DNA from: Biscogniauxia marginata
Taxonomy: Eukaryota > Ascomycota > Sordariomycetes > Xylariales > Xylariaceae
DNA: 64,000 bases
NCBI GenBank assembly: GCA_022695795.1
Contig: MU404138.1
Location: 124,001 to 188,000 of the forward strand
Direction of reading: 5' to 3'
Shown here in pieces: positions 35,140 through 46,250 of the stretch. Within the stretch, counting starts at the first letter, position 1. Each line of letters opens with the position of its first letter. The notes under the pieces were generated by a model that ran no database searches, was not told the DNA's origin, and worked only from the letters and a program-made list of their open reading frames with translations. The position numbers were made by a program, and so were the translations under genes.

Positions 35140-37151
35140 CGCAAAACCTCAGCGCTACCAAGTTTAGCGCACTAGTTCGATCGAAAGGACGGTGAGTTGA
35201 CATACCTGAGCAGGTTGGTGGGATGTTACTCAATAAAAATGAGGACTAATTTGCTCTACTTCGCTAAGAATGTTGAGGGGGTTCGTGCTGCACCTCCTGA
35301 ATTAAATGTTGTTGTTTCTTTATGTGTAAGCATGACCCAATAATGTAGCTGCGATTTGAAAGATATCGTCGTACATACGTACGAAATACCTACCTAGGTA
35401 CTTAACCTTAGGCCGGGAGCATTGACCCCATACTGAGTATTGCCGTGTCCTGGTAAACTACATTAGTTTGGTTTAATAATGTTTTCTGGTGAGACTGTGG
35501 GCCGGTCCGCAATTTATCCGGATTAGAGTAGTTTCCAATACCCGCGTTTTGCGTTCCTAAATAGCTTCGCTGAATTTAACCACATTAAAACCTACTAATC
35601 TTTCTTGTTGTTAATGGCAGTGAAAACAAGACTAATAATAAAAGGAATGGGCTTTATAATGGTTAATTAAATGAAAAGCTATCGTGTGCGTAAATGTGGA
35701 GAAAAACTACTTTAGTCCGGAGAAACCCCGGCCCGCCCATAATAAGGTGTGCTAGTATTAATATCTAGTAACATTCCCCAAGTACCGGCCATTCGTCAAC
35801 CAATCATTTCTTATAGCGGCCTCGAGCGCCAACATCATTATATTTTAGTGCGGCCCCTAATTGGCATACTAGACGGACCAACTACCTTCAACCTCCCATA
35901 AATGTACCTGATTTACCACCTATAAAATGGGGGTTCATCTTCGACTCTCTTCATTAGAGTGGCCGGATGGCCCACTATAGCTTGATATTATCGAATGGAT
36001 CCCCGTGCTTCGACATAACTGGATGGCTTTCTGTGGGTAGTTCGGATAGCCTGTTGTGTCTCGATAGAGATGCAGTATATCTCGGTACCTTAACCCTTGG
36101 CTACCGGAATTATCGTTATGCATGTAGCATCGCAGCATACACCCGACTCAGTATATTAGGGTGAGTCTGCAAAATGATAGGCAAGGCGATTGATTCACTA
36201 GTCACCAAGGTGGGCATCGCAAAGCCCGCACATGTTGTATCGTCATTTCCATGTCCTCCGGCACAATTCCAAAAATGTTCTCCTAATATATCATAGCTAC
36301 CTAGGTATACACTTTGAAATGTGTTGATCCAAGCATGTTATCTAATCCATTTGACGATAATCTTCTTAGTAAGACTCATTAATTTCTCTGTGTTTCGACG
36401 ATGATTTAGAAGAGTACGATCGAGAAATCAACTTCGTAGTAAATGTCCATTAAGAACGGCCAAAGGTTCTCGGAAACCACAAACCTTGGTTCATAACTAG
36501 AGATCTGAAAATGGAGCCGTTTCAATACGAATTCCATTCATCTGGATGTGTATTGAAAGGCTTTGCGTATTTGCCAGCGTCTTCAAGGAAAGGGGCAGAA
36601 ATATAACCGGATATAGCCCAAATTCTGATTCTCCTAATAGGAATTCCTAGTTATCGCCTTACTTTTGGTTCTGTCCAAATGCAGGACCGCAAACTGGTGG
36701 AGAGACGATGATTAAACCGGAGATAAATCTTAAATATGGTAATCTAAGCTATGAGGTACTACAGGTTGATTCTCTCAACTCAATTGCAAACCCTTAATTA
36801 CCCAGCTAAGTCTTTCATATCAATGCAAACTTAGGACTTCATTAAGCGCTAATAATGTAACAAACCAACTCTATGTTGTTCCCTAGATGGATTTAAAAAT
36901 ATGCTACCCAATTATAAGAATATAAACTACGGTAGATGAGCAAAACTTAGAAAGTAGACTAGAGGACATAAGAGGATTGCTTGAGTGTAAATGTATGAGT
37001 CGCCTTAGACTTACTTATATGTTCAAATCCGTTGCCCCCTACATAGGAACTGCCAGCGGAATAGCTACTTTGATCGAAATCATAGCGAGATCGTGGAGGA
37101 ATATCTGAAGCTACGGAATTTCTCGTACAATTAATCAATCAATCTGCTACT
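35140..37151. other. AT-rich intergenic region
   Basis: About 2 kb, mostly AT-rich and without a recognisable gene. A clear TATAAAATGGGGG lies at 35921-35933, upstream of a 65-codon frame (35967-36164) that resembles nothing known. The left end is the serine dehydratase promoter. Confidence 0.45.
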
Positions 37152-38098
37152 ATGTCTTCAAGAGAGGCTATGGACATCTTAAGGGCCCTAGGCCTATGTT
37201 GGGTACTTAACCTTGCTGTACTAGGCTTTGTCGTATACCTGGTGCTCTCTACCAAAGCAGCGGACCTTGATCCCACCCCTGGGCCGTTCTTGGCGCGATA
37301 TACCAACTTGTCTTTCATCAGCTTTCGAAGAGCAAGGTGATCGAGCAACTGAAAGAGAATAAGTCTGCGAAATCAAAACCTGACATTTTGTATCATTTGG
37401 TCCCATCGAGGAAGAAATGTCTAGACTTGATATCGACAGACCAGATAATCATCCACTGCGAGGTTAACGTGGTAGCCGGGGTGGGCACCTCAAGTACATC
37501 TAAGCAAAACCCTTCTCAGGTATCTCATAGATAACCTAGAAGCTCAAATCAATAAGCTAAGTTTTATCCCCAAGAGATTACAGCCTTGGGGGCTTTCCGA
37601 AGGATCAGATAGTTGCACACTAGGAACTACGTATAGGAGCGCCTGTACCGCGAACTGAAAGCAGCGAATATCAGCTGCTCAGCCGAGTGGAGCCAGACCC
37701 AGGCACTCCCCTACCTAGAGGGTCTCGTACGCGAGTGAATCCGCATGCGACCCAGCGACGGCATCAACCCGAACGGCCACGTCGTCAGCCCCAAGGGCCT
37801 AGTGCTTCCGGGGGGGGGGCATCACGCTGCCCCCGGGAACCTTGGTTGGTGTCAAATCGAGCGTGGCTTCGGTGCAGGAGCGAACATTCGGCCCCCGGCC
37901 GTAAGAGTTCCTGCCCGGCCGGTGGTGCAAAGCCGAAGGCGAGACCGAGAAGGAGTACGAGGAGCGTAGGGCCAAGATGGAGAGGGGCGAGATATGTTGT
38001 TTAGTGCGGGGACGCGGAGCTGTACGGGGAGGGGCATCGCCTTGATGCAAATATATATGCTTATGGCGACGCTGGTTTACAAGTATAGAGTGAGTTAA
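37152..38098 (+). pseudogene. Cytochrome P450 pseudogene
   Basis: Remains of a microsomal P450 monooxygenase in order, in several frames. The N-terminal membrane anchor with DPTPGPFLARYTNLSF is at 37152-37340. The I-helix region with NVVAGVGTSSTS is near 37460-37505. The K-helix with LPYLEGLVRE, then a TGA at 37737-37739, then IRMRP is near 37710-37755. GITLPPGTLVGVKSSVASVQ and a TAA before EFLPGRW follow near 37815-37920. The heme-binding loop FSAGTRSCTGRGIALM is intact (38000-38047; Cys codon 38021-38023), and a stop lies at 38096. The roughly 200 residues normally found between the anchor and the I-helix are missing, so an internal deletion joins the premature stops and frameshifts. The best resemblance is to the pisatin demethylase-like group. 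Non-functional. Confidence 0.82.
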
Positions 38099-38659
38099 AC
38101 TTGTTTTTCCTCTCCTTTTTTTTTTCACCTCGTACTAATTTAGTATCATAGCTACTTCCGGCAAAGAATGTGCATGATGCCGAGGATAGATACGGTTTCT
38201 TCTGTGTTTTGCAACCAAGGGCGGGCGTTTATCATAGTAACATATAGGGAAGTGCTATTCATTATGTCATATATTGATATAGAGGTGTGATATGGTTGTA
38301 CAGAAGTGTGAAAAGTTAGACTATGGTTATTGATACCTGGCATAGCAAGCTTGCGAACTTCTACGCATGTGGGATATTAGTTGAGAATAGTGGTTCATAG
38401 CCATATCATAGCACAGGACAGAAGAGACGATGTTTCTACGATAAGGGGCATCGTCAACGTAGCCCCATACTTATGTGTGCATATATAGGGACCAGAGGGG
38501 GCACCTTTCGATACTCCTTTCTCTCCCCAGAGCTCCTAAGTATGAGAGATTCATCCGCGAAAACTCATAATATGAGAACTTCGGCCCTTGTTGATAGTCG
38601 TGGTATATAGTCTATTCTCTTGTACTATTAATCGAAACATTCTATTTTCCTCATGCATT
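38099..38659. other. Intergenic region
   Basis: About 560 bases, AT-rich, no gene recognised; contains the 3' end of the membrane-protein gene. Confidence 0.5.
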
Positions 38660-39634
38660 CTATTCCCGTGTGCGTTTCTGCTTAGCTCGCTCCCTGTCTA
38701 GCTGCACTCTCCTTAGAAACATCAAAGTCGTTATCACATGATACCAGAATAGCCCGAAGCTCAGGAGTACTATTGCAGCCAGCCCGGTATCCAATACCAC
38801 AATACTGCACAAACTGATTCCATAACCTAGTCGTTGATAGTCCTCCCGGGCGTGCAAAGTATCTGTCGCTAAACCTACTTGTAAGGCACTAAGGGCCACG
38901 CTCATGTACGCAAAGCCTCCAAGTAGCCATCCAAATTGCCGCCGGAAAAAGGCGCTATACCATGTACTGCTACTCATATATCCATATACGAACGAATTGC
39001 GCGACCATAGTCGCGGTACTAGCCACCGCGTCAGCATGTTCAACCGACTCAGACGCAACTCGCCGTATTGATACCGCGGGTCGATTCCCTCCATGGTCTC
39101 TAGATCTAGCGAGTTCAGTACATCGCTCATGATCGCCGTCCATTTCTCCCATGTAACTTGCGGTGGTATGAGACTCGTGTCGATCGCTATATTAAAATCG
39201 CTTCTATGGGCCACTAGCCAGGCATAACTAAGTAGCAGACCGCATGCGGATGCGTGTAAACCGTCGTCTTCGCACAGGTGTTCCTCCCAATATCCGTGCG
39301 ATAGGAGGAAATCGGGTAGAGGTTTGAGAAATATGCGGTTCTCGTGCCAGACAATGTGCTCGTCGGGTCGCTCGGTGATGACAATGTTGCGGTTTATTAA
39401 ACGTTGGCGATGAAGCGGTCGGGCTGGCACCGGCCGGCCTGCGAGCCACAGGTGTTCATGAAGTTGATTCAGTCGTGGTGTTCGGAGTTCAGCAGCAAGG
39501 TAGGTGTGGAGGTTTTCGCAGGGGGCAATAATTCTACCATCTATGGACCGGGTGCTAGCTAGGTGGATGATTTGCGTGGGTTCTGTCAGGCTCTTGTCCA
39601 GGGAGAAAGGAGGGTTCAGCCTCGGCGATTCCAT
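38660..39634 (-). CDS. Fungal two-TM membrane protein, probably DUF6601
   Basis: Single-exon gene of 324 residues. The N-terminal two thirds is soluble and contains HLWLAGRPVPARPLHRQRL, NRIFLKPLPDFLLSHGYWEE and LLLSYAWLVAHRSDFNIA. The C-terminus has two long hydrophobic helices (about residues 237-258 and 272-303) followed by a basic tail. The word pattern fits a widespread fungal family of unknown function that I believe is Pfam DUF6601; similar proteins are sometimes mislabelled as subtilisin-like. There is no catalytic motif. It is divergently transcribed from the NLR gene, with 402 bp between the starts. Confidence 0.75.
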   Translation of the reverse strand: MESPRLNPPFSLDKSLTEPTQIIHLASTRSIDGRIIAPCENLHTYLAAELRTPRLNQLHEHLWLAGRPVPARPLHRQRLINRNIVITERPDEHIVWHENRIFLKPLPDFLLSHGYWEEHLCEDDGLHASACGLLLSYAWLVAHRSDFNIAIDTSLIPPQVTWEKWTAIMSDVLNSLDLETMEGIDPRYQYGELRLSRLNMLTRWLVPRLWSRNSFVYGYMSSSTWYSAFFRRQFGWLLGGFAYMSVALSALQVGLATDTLHAREDYQRLGYGISLCSIVVLDTGLAAIVLLSFGLFWYHVITTLMFLRRVQLDRERAKQKRTRE

Positions 39635-40036
39635 TTAGTATGGTAAGAAAACCCCTCTTCAATAAATGATTCCAATTATATTGTCATAAAATTCCCAAGT
39701 CTTTCATTAGGCTCTCGCGTTCGGGTGCCGACAGGAACATTTATACCATATGTGAAAATAATTTTGTCCAGAATGTCGTGTGATACAGAGGTACTCTTAT
39801 CTTCAGCTCGAAAGATGGGGTTTTCCGCTATGCCACTTATACTGTCTCTAGATACCGACAGGTACGCAGGCTGCGAGGCTCTGACCATAGACAGTATGCG
39901 TGCTCCAATGATCTTGCTGCCCGCAAATTTTCTTTTCTTCTGGCCAGGCTGCCTCTTTTGGACTCCGTCAAATCTTGCTCCCTGACAACCAATTCACATC
40001 CACGGTTCATCGTCGAGACAGCTGGCCATAGAAATT
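39635..40036. promoter_or_regulatory. Divergent promoter region, membrane protein/NLR
   Basis: A 402-bp gap between two divergent start codons; any control elements here could be shared. No specific factor site can be named. Confidence 0.4.
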
Positions 40037-42001
40037 ATGGAAAGGAAAATTACCTACAGACTTAGAGGATGCCCCGAGGATCTTAACCAGGCAGGGGTTT
40101 CCCAGCTACTCAGCCGTGCGCTAGGCAACATAGAAGCCTCAGATATTCGCATCCAATCCCTAGCCACAAGCCTGAACCCGTACGAGAGGCGACCAACCAA
40201 GGTCGCAACCTTGACATTCGAAAAGCCTCCAACCCTACCCGAGACTCAGCAGAGACGAAACGAGTGGGTTTTGTTAGTTGACGGGGTACGAGGGCATCTG
40301 ATCCTTGACACCCATTTCCTAGGCTGGACGCCGTTCAATGACCCCGAAAAAGAGCGCCACGAGTTTGAGTAAGTTTAAATGGAATTAGTGGCTTTGATTC
40401 AATGCTAAGTGTCACAAAGCTGCATCGGCATCTCTGGCCTGGCAAGCCATCCCTTTGGCTCCTGGCAGCCAAAGGGCGGTGATAAAAGCTACATGTGGAT
40501 TAGGGATACACTACCACATGATATGCCGAGCACAAGAGCCATCATATACGGATACGACACGACACTCCATAACAGTAACTCGTTTCAATCAATAACGGAT
40601 ATCGCAAAGTCATTTGCCGAACAACTCGAATCTTCCGGATGGCATCTACCAAGGGGGAAGCCATTGATGTTTCTAGCCCACAGCCTCGGTGGAATCGTAT
40701 TGAAGGAGGCTTTTACGCTACTAGCAAAAGGTGACAATAAAAGCCAGGAGATCTTGGGACGCTTCAGAGGCGGTATATTTTTTGGCGTTCCAAGCGACGG
40801 CATGGTAACGTCCCATCTTTATCCTATGGTCAGGGGCCAGCCCAATACTGGTATAATCAAGGAGTTGTCAACTGAAGACGAATACTTGCGTCGCCTGGAT
40901 GATCGGTTCTCTGGACTAGTTTCTGTTTGGAGAATCCAAATGCATTGGGCCTATGAGACACGAACCTCCCCAACTGTGAGGGTAAGCGGAATAAAGCTAC
41001 TACTCCGAGTTTTCAATTTTTACATCAGAACTGACTAGTCTACAGGAAGAAGAAGAAGAAGGGACATTTTCAAGATCGGGACCAGAGGACGTCTTGGTGA
41101 CGGAAGCCTCAGCGACCCGTAGGCCATATGAGTTGTATGCCTCAACAACTTTTCCTATTGACGAGAACCACTCCGAGATGGTCAAGTTTGGCAGAGGACA
41201 TGATAGCTTGGCTATCGTTCTAGGCAAGTTGCAGGGGATTCGTGAAAGTGAAGGCCTCCAATCCTATAGGATGTTGTCGAATGTCCACAATACATCATAC
41301 TCTGCATCACCAGCCCTTGGAACTATGGAGGATAATGAACCTGACACCGGATACAACATTCCACAAAATAGCCGGCAACATACTAATAAGTGGAACTTCG
41401 AAGGTTAGTTGACTTCCCCAAGCTTATCATAACTGTAATGTTAATCAGGTATCAGATCTCATACGATCTCTAGTAGTGCCTGGACGTTATGACCGCCTTG
41501 ACACAATCGACGAGAACTTCGAACACACTTTTGACTGGGTATTTAACGAAGGCATTGGTCTTACAAGTTGGTTCAAAGAAGAAGGGACGGGGATGTTTTG
41601 GGTTCATGGCAAACCAGGTTCTGGAAAGTCGACGCTCATGAAATCCATCTATCAAAGCAATCATTTCCGCGAGGTTTTGCATAAGTTGGCCACTGAATAT
41701 TTGCGGATTTCAGCTTGTTTCTTCTTCCACGACAGAGGTACCCTGCTACAAAAGTCATTTGATGGGCTTCTACGAAGCATACTCCATCAGATACTCCATG
41801 AAAGCAGAGATTTGGCAATGTTCGTTGCCCAAGATCTTCGAAGTCGGTATCAGTTACCCCATATCAGTAGCGGCTTCTGGACAATCACGACACTCGAACA
41901 GTGTCTCCGTCTTATCCTTCGACAAAGCAGCACAAAGCTCGAGTTGTTTTTATTCCTCGATGCTTTGGATGAGTACGATGGACAGTCCGAGTTCATCTCA
42001 G
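40037..42001 (+). pseudogene. NLR gene, 5' half: alpha/beta hydrolase-NACHT (transposon-split)
   Basis: Fungal NOD-like receptor of the type that pairs a SesB-like lipase/esterase domain with a NACHT NTPase; such proteins act in non-self recognition and cell death. Exons are 40037-40368, 40420-40981, 41046-41403, and 41456 onward. The hydrolase domain (about 110-300) shows the nucleophile elbow LAHSLGGIVL (Ser near 199). NACHT begins near residue 425 with the P-loop HGKPGSGKSTLMKSIY (near 467) and Walker B LFLFLDALDEYDG (near 581). Six to seven codons later, after 42001, the frame enters a Ty3/gypsy LTR. The exon resumes in the same frame at 57045. Without the insertion the coding length would be about 1021 residues. 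All catalytic motifs seen are intact, so the insertion alone could account for loss of function. Confidence 0.88.
41997..42001. repeat. Target-site duplication CTCAG, left copy
   Basis: CTCAG immediately precedes the LTR start TGTTACG and is repeated after the right LTR at 57040-57044. Confidence 0.93.
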
Positions 42002-42496
42002 TGTTACGAACCAACAAGGGTAGAGGGAATTGAGTTGGTCATGTGATCTAAGGTCACATGACTCCAGAAGGAATTCTTTGTTGAACTCTTGAGAATTAGA
42101 GAGAATATTAGGATTCTTTGTTAGACTCTTGAGAATTAAAGAGAATATCAGGATTTTCTATTGGACTTTTAAGAATTAGAGAGAATATTAGGATTCTTTA
42201 TTAAACTCTTGAGAATTAGAGAGAATATAGGTGTTACTCCTTATAAAGAATGAAGTATAAATAAATTGAAATTTCCTATATATTTAATTATTTATTTTAG
42301 TTCTTTAGTTATTAATTTAAAATTATAGTTACTTTTTAATATTATAATGAAAATACCTTAAAATCTTTTTAACAAATAAAACATTATAAATCACTTAAAT
42401 TAATCTTAAATTATTATTACTTTTAAATTAAAAAAACCTAATACGTATTTACTTGTGAAGTTAGTTAATTAGGAATATATAGGGAGGTTCGTTACA
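42002..42496 (+). repeat. Outer element 5' LTR (495 bp)
   Basis: Starts TGTTACGAACC, ends GGTTCGTTACA. Aligns along its length with 56585-57039 except for one extra 40-bp internal unit; most remaining differences are C/T or G/A transitions. Confidence 0.93.
42073..42231 (+). repeat. 40-bp tandem array in the U3 part of the 5' LTR
   Basis: Four imperfect copies of a 40-bp unit beginning ATTCTTTGTT and centred on a GAGAATTARAGAGAATAT core (42073-42112, 42113-42152, 42153-42192, 42193-42231). The right LTR has only three (56656-56774). The one-unit difference exactly explains the 40-bp LTR length difference. Confidence 0.88.
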
Positions 42497-43610
42497 TTTT
42501 AATAGCTCTTTAATTAGTGTTTAATATTGGTTTTAAAAAAGGGATTCTCGGTCGAACAAGTCCCAAGACAAATATGCCCCTTAAAACTAAAGAGTAACAA
42601 AAAAAGAAATAAGTAAAAAAATAATAATTAATAAGCTTTTAAACGAAAGCTTTAGATTCTTTTAAAGTATAATAAAAAGGTTTAAAAAAACCAATATAAA
42701 AATTAATTATAATTATAGTTAAAGAAAAGTCCTAGGAGAACACCTCGAAAGCTTAATAAGAAAAAACATTTAAAGAAAAAAAAAGAGAAAAAAAAACATT
42801 TAAAAAAGAAAATAAATAAATAAGATAACCGAAACCACTTTTAAATAATAGCGATTTTAATAACTTAAACGACGAAAATAACATAATAACCCTTGATATA
42901 AAAGGTTTTAAACTAATTATATTTAGTAAATATAATAGGTTAAGCGATTTAAAGGGATTTTTAATTTAGGCCAAAACTTATTTATGGTTTTATTACGGAA
43001 TAATTATTATTAAAGAATAAAAGGTTTTTATGATATTTTAACTCCTCGTTAAAACTGCTTTAACCTGGTTTTAACCAGTATTAAAAAATCATTTAAAAAA
43101 CGGATTAAACGCCTAAAAAGATATAAAAAAGGTCTTTAAGGATTATAAGGAGTTTAAAAAACAATTTAGGTTTATATTTAGTAACTTAATTCTTAAATAA
43201 TAAGCCGAAACTCGATTTTATAAATTATAATAAGATAAAAAGGTTTTAAATTACGCTATTAAGTTTAAGAAATTTATAAGCTAGTTATAATTACTTATTA
43301 AGAGTTTATATTACTTATTTTATTAAGGATTAAAGGACTATATAAAAGATAAGTTATATAAAACAAGTTTATATAAAGAAAGGAACCTAGGAAAGTTTAA
43401 TAACTACGTTATAATAATAATAATTATTAATAACGAAAACTTTAAACGGTACTTTAAAAAGAAAAAAACGGTATAACGAAAAAACGGCGATTAATAAAAA
43501 AGAGGAAATCATAAAAATGGTATTAAAACAAGGAAAGGCATTAAAACTAAGTTAAACCCTATTAAAATTAACGCTACTTAAAAAAAAAAAAACAAGATAA
43601 ATCAACTATT

Positions 43611-43660
43611 AAGTGTTTTAATTATAAGAAGAAAGGATATTATAAAAACAAGTATCGAAG
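43611..43660 (+). pseudogene. Gag zinc-knuckle remnant (outer element)
   Basis: Reads KCFNYKKKGYYKNKYR. The spacing is that of a CCHC knuckle, but only the first Cys remains and the other three ligand positions are all Tyr. That is what G-to-A and C-to-T changes do to Cys and His codons. Nucleic-acid-binding part of gag; dead. Confidence 0.75.
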
Positions 43661-44970
43661 TTTTAAGAAATAAAACCCAAAAATAAAAAAGGACGAGAAG
43701 GTCCTTATAAAAAAAGCTGTAAATATTATTAAGTTGATCATAAAGATTATTTAAAATATAACTATTTATATTTAAAGTACTTTACATTAAAACAAGCCAA
43801 ACAAGGATATAATAAAAACGAATTACTATATAAGTATAATACTTATAAATTAGGATACGACTTAAGAATTAAGTTAAACCATAATAAGTTACATTAAAGC
43901 TATTATAACGACGACAAATACGAAATCTATTAAGAAAAAAGCTAGCATAATAGCTTAAACCAGAGGTTTTATATAAATAATAATTACGATATTTATTAAA
44001 GCTTAAATAATATTAACTAGCTTAATAAGTTATTAAGTAAAGAACTTAAAATAAAGCTAAAAATGGAAAAATAACTAAAAAGGGAAAATATATCGTTATA
44101 TTAAAGCTTTTATATTAACGACGCTTATTAAATATATAAAAGTTTTAAGGATAAAGCCGGTTATTATTTTTAAAAACTAAAAAGTAATAACATAGAAAAA
44201 AATGAGTATATTTGCGATATCGTCTCACAATAATTATATTATTTTAAAATATATTATTTTTATTTAAGTTTTAAAAAAACAACGAAGTAATTATTAAGGG
44301 TTATATATATTATATCTTAATATTATGTAATATATATAATTTACTTAAAGCGGGTTTTGAAAAAGACGAAATCAAGGAAGAATTATAAGAATTATAAAAA
44401 GGATTATATATTTTATAATAACTCGAAAAACGAGTTAAATATAATACTAGTTTATTTAGCTTCGTAAAAAAGTACTTAATAAAATAATAAATAAAAATAT
44501 ATACGACTAAATTAAGTTATAAACAAATCGTTAAGATATACTTTAAAAAAAAGGGAAAATTTCTAGAAATCTATATAAACTTGTAAAGAAATATCGAGTT
44601 ATTTTTAATAAATAAATTTAACGATTATACTTTTTATTCGAAAATAATTTAGAACTTTAAGAGATTTCGAGTTAATAAAAAAATAAATATAGGTTATAAA
44701 AGGGCCCTCGAAAAAGAATTGAAATTTTAATGTGCGAGGTTTTATATAAAGAATAAACCTTTTACCCTTTATTACGTAAAAAGTAGTTAAAGAGATTGTT
44801 TAAATAACGATTATTAGAAACACGTTTTTATAAAAGCCTAAAAATAGAAAGATATTTAAGCCGTAATAATTTAAAGAAAATTAAAAAAGAAGGAACGTGA
44901 AAAACCAAAAAACGGTAAAGGCTTTTATTAGTAAAGCAGCGAAAAGCTATAAATAATAAGTTTTTATATA

Positions 44971-44975
44971 AGTTT
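44971..44975. repeat. Target-site duplication AGTTT (nested element), left
   Basis: AGTTT lies directly before the nested LTR (TGTGACG at 44976) and again directly after it at 52507-52511. Confidence 0.92.
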
Positions 44976-45436
44976 TGTGACGAACCTCCCTGTGTGTTCC
45001 TAGTCAGCTAACTTCACAGGTGAGTACGTACTGGGTTTTCTTGATTTGAAGGTAATAGTGAGTTGAGATTGGTTTAAGTATTTCATAATGGTTGTTCGTT
45101 AGAGAGGTTTCAAGGTATTCTTACTATAGTATTAAAGAGTGACTATAGTTTTAGATTAATAGCTAAAGAACGAATAACTAGATACATGAGAAATCCTTTT
45201 CTTTTTATACTTATTCTCTTTAATATATATTCCTTTTTTATATTAATTGTTGTGTAAGTAGAGTCTATCTAGATTTGAGATTAATTTAGATCCTATTTAA
45301 TGTGATTTAAGAGTAATTTAGATCATATTATATGACGTCTTATTATGTTCTAGAAAGGACCATTTTGTATTGATATTTGTGGTTCGTGTTTTAACACCTT
45401 TATAAGAAATCTTTTTAACATAGTTGGTTTATAATA
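44976..45436 (-). repeat. Nested element LTR, left copy (element 3' LTR)
   Basis: 461 bp, TGTGACGAACC at its outer edge. It is colinear and the same length as 52046-52506, and the differences I see are transitions. This copy keeps more C/G than its partner at its outer end. Confidence 0.92.
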
Positions 45437-46092
45437 TTATTTCTCTTTTTTTAAAATCTTTATTTTAAAGATTCTTTTTAGTAAGTTTATTTTATTTATT
45501 ATTTTTAGTATATTAAGAGTTTTTAAGTTTATTGCGAAGTCTCGTAAGAATTAACGTAAATCTTGCGATATTATTGTTTTATTTATTCGTTTTACTAGTT
45601 ATAAGGTGTTCTTTTATTTTTATTATTTTTAATTAACTTTCTTTGCTTTATAGTTCTAAAGTTTAAAACTTGTTTTATTTATACCGCCAAGGTTCGAAGT
45701 CATTATAATAATAGTGGTATTACGATGTTTAACTTATTTGACATTATTCGCGAGTAGGAAAAGCTCGCCACGGAGCGTCGTCGTACCGAGGAGGAATTTC
45801 AGGCGCTAGCGAGGCGGATGATTTATATACGTAAATAAGAGGAGTTTTTGAGAAAGCGGGGCCTTGAGATGCTAAAACGGGGTTTATCGTTTATTAAAGA
45901 GTTAAAGAAATAAGAACGCGTGGAGATAAAGTAAAAGCGTCTTGCTATAGAACGGTAATAAATAAAAAACTTAATATGTTAATTTGAGTTTAAGCTAAAC
46001 GTTTTTGCTTCCGAGGTCGCCTCCTTTTTCGACCTGTCTTTTCTAGGTTAAGATCCTGACTTTTAAGCTTTCTTAGCCGATCTAGGTTTTAT

Positions 46093-46250
46093 CGATAAAA
46101 GTTCGTAAGTTTTTTTATTAAGTTCTTTAAGTGTTTAAGAGGTTCTCACGTATTTTTTTTTGGTGGGTAATTTTCCCACTTAATAAAATACTATAATTAA
46201 CTTTCGACCCGTTTTAAATTTAGTATTTTTTTTACTTCGTACTTATTAGG
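46093..46250 (-). pseudogene. Chromodomain remnant (nested element)
   Basis: The minus strand reads YEVKKILNLKRVES, stops, YFIKWENYPPKKNT, a stop, then EPLKHLKNL. That is the pattern of a chromodomain at the integrase C-terminus, the part thought to guide chromoviruses to heterochromatin. Confidence 0.75.

Noticed and set aside
42073..42231. Regularly spaced repeats considered as a CRISPR-like array
   Set aside because: Units are directly adjacent without spacers and lie in an LTR of a fungal retroelement.
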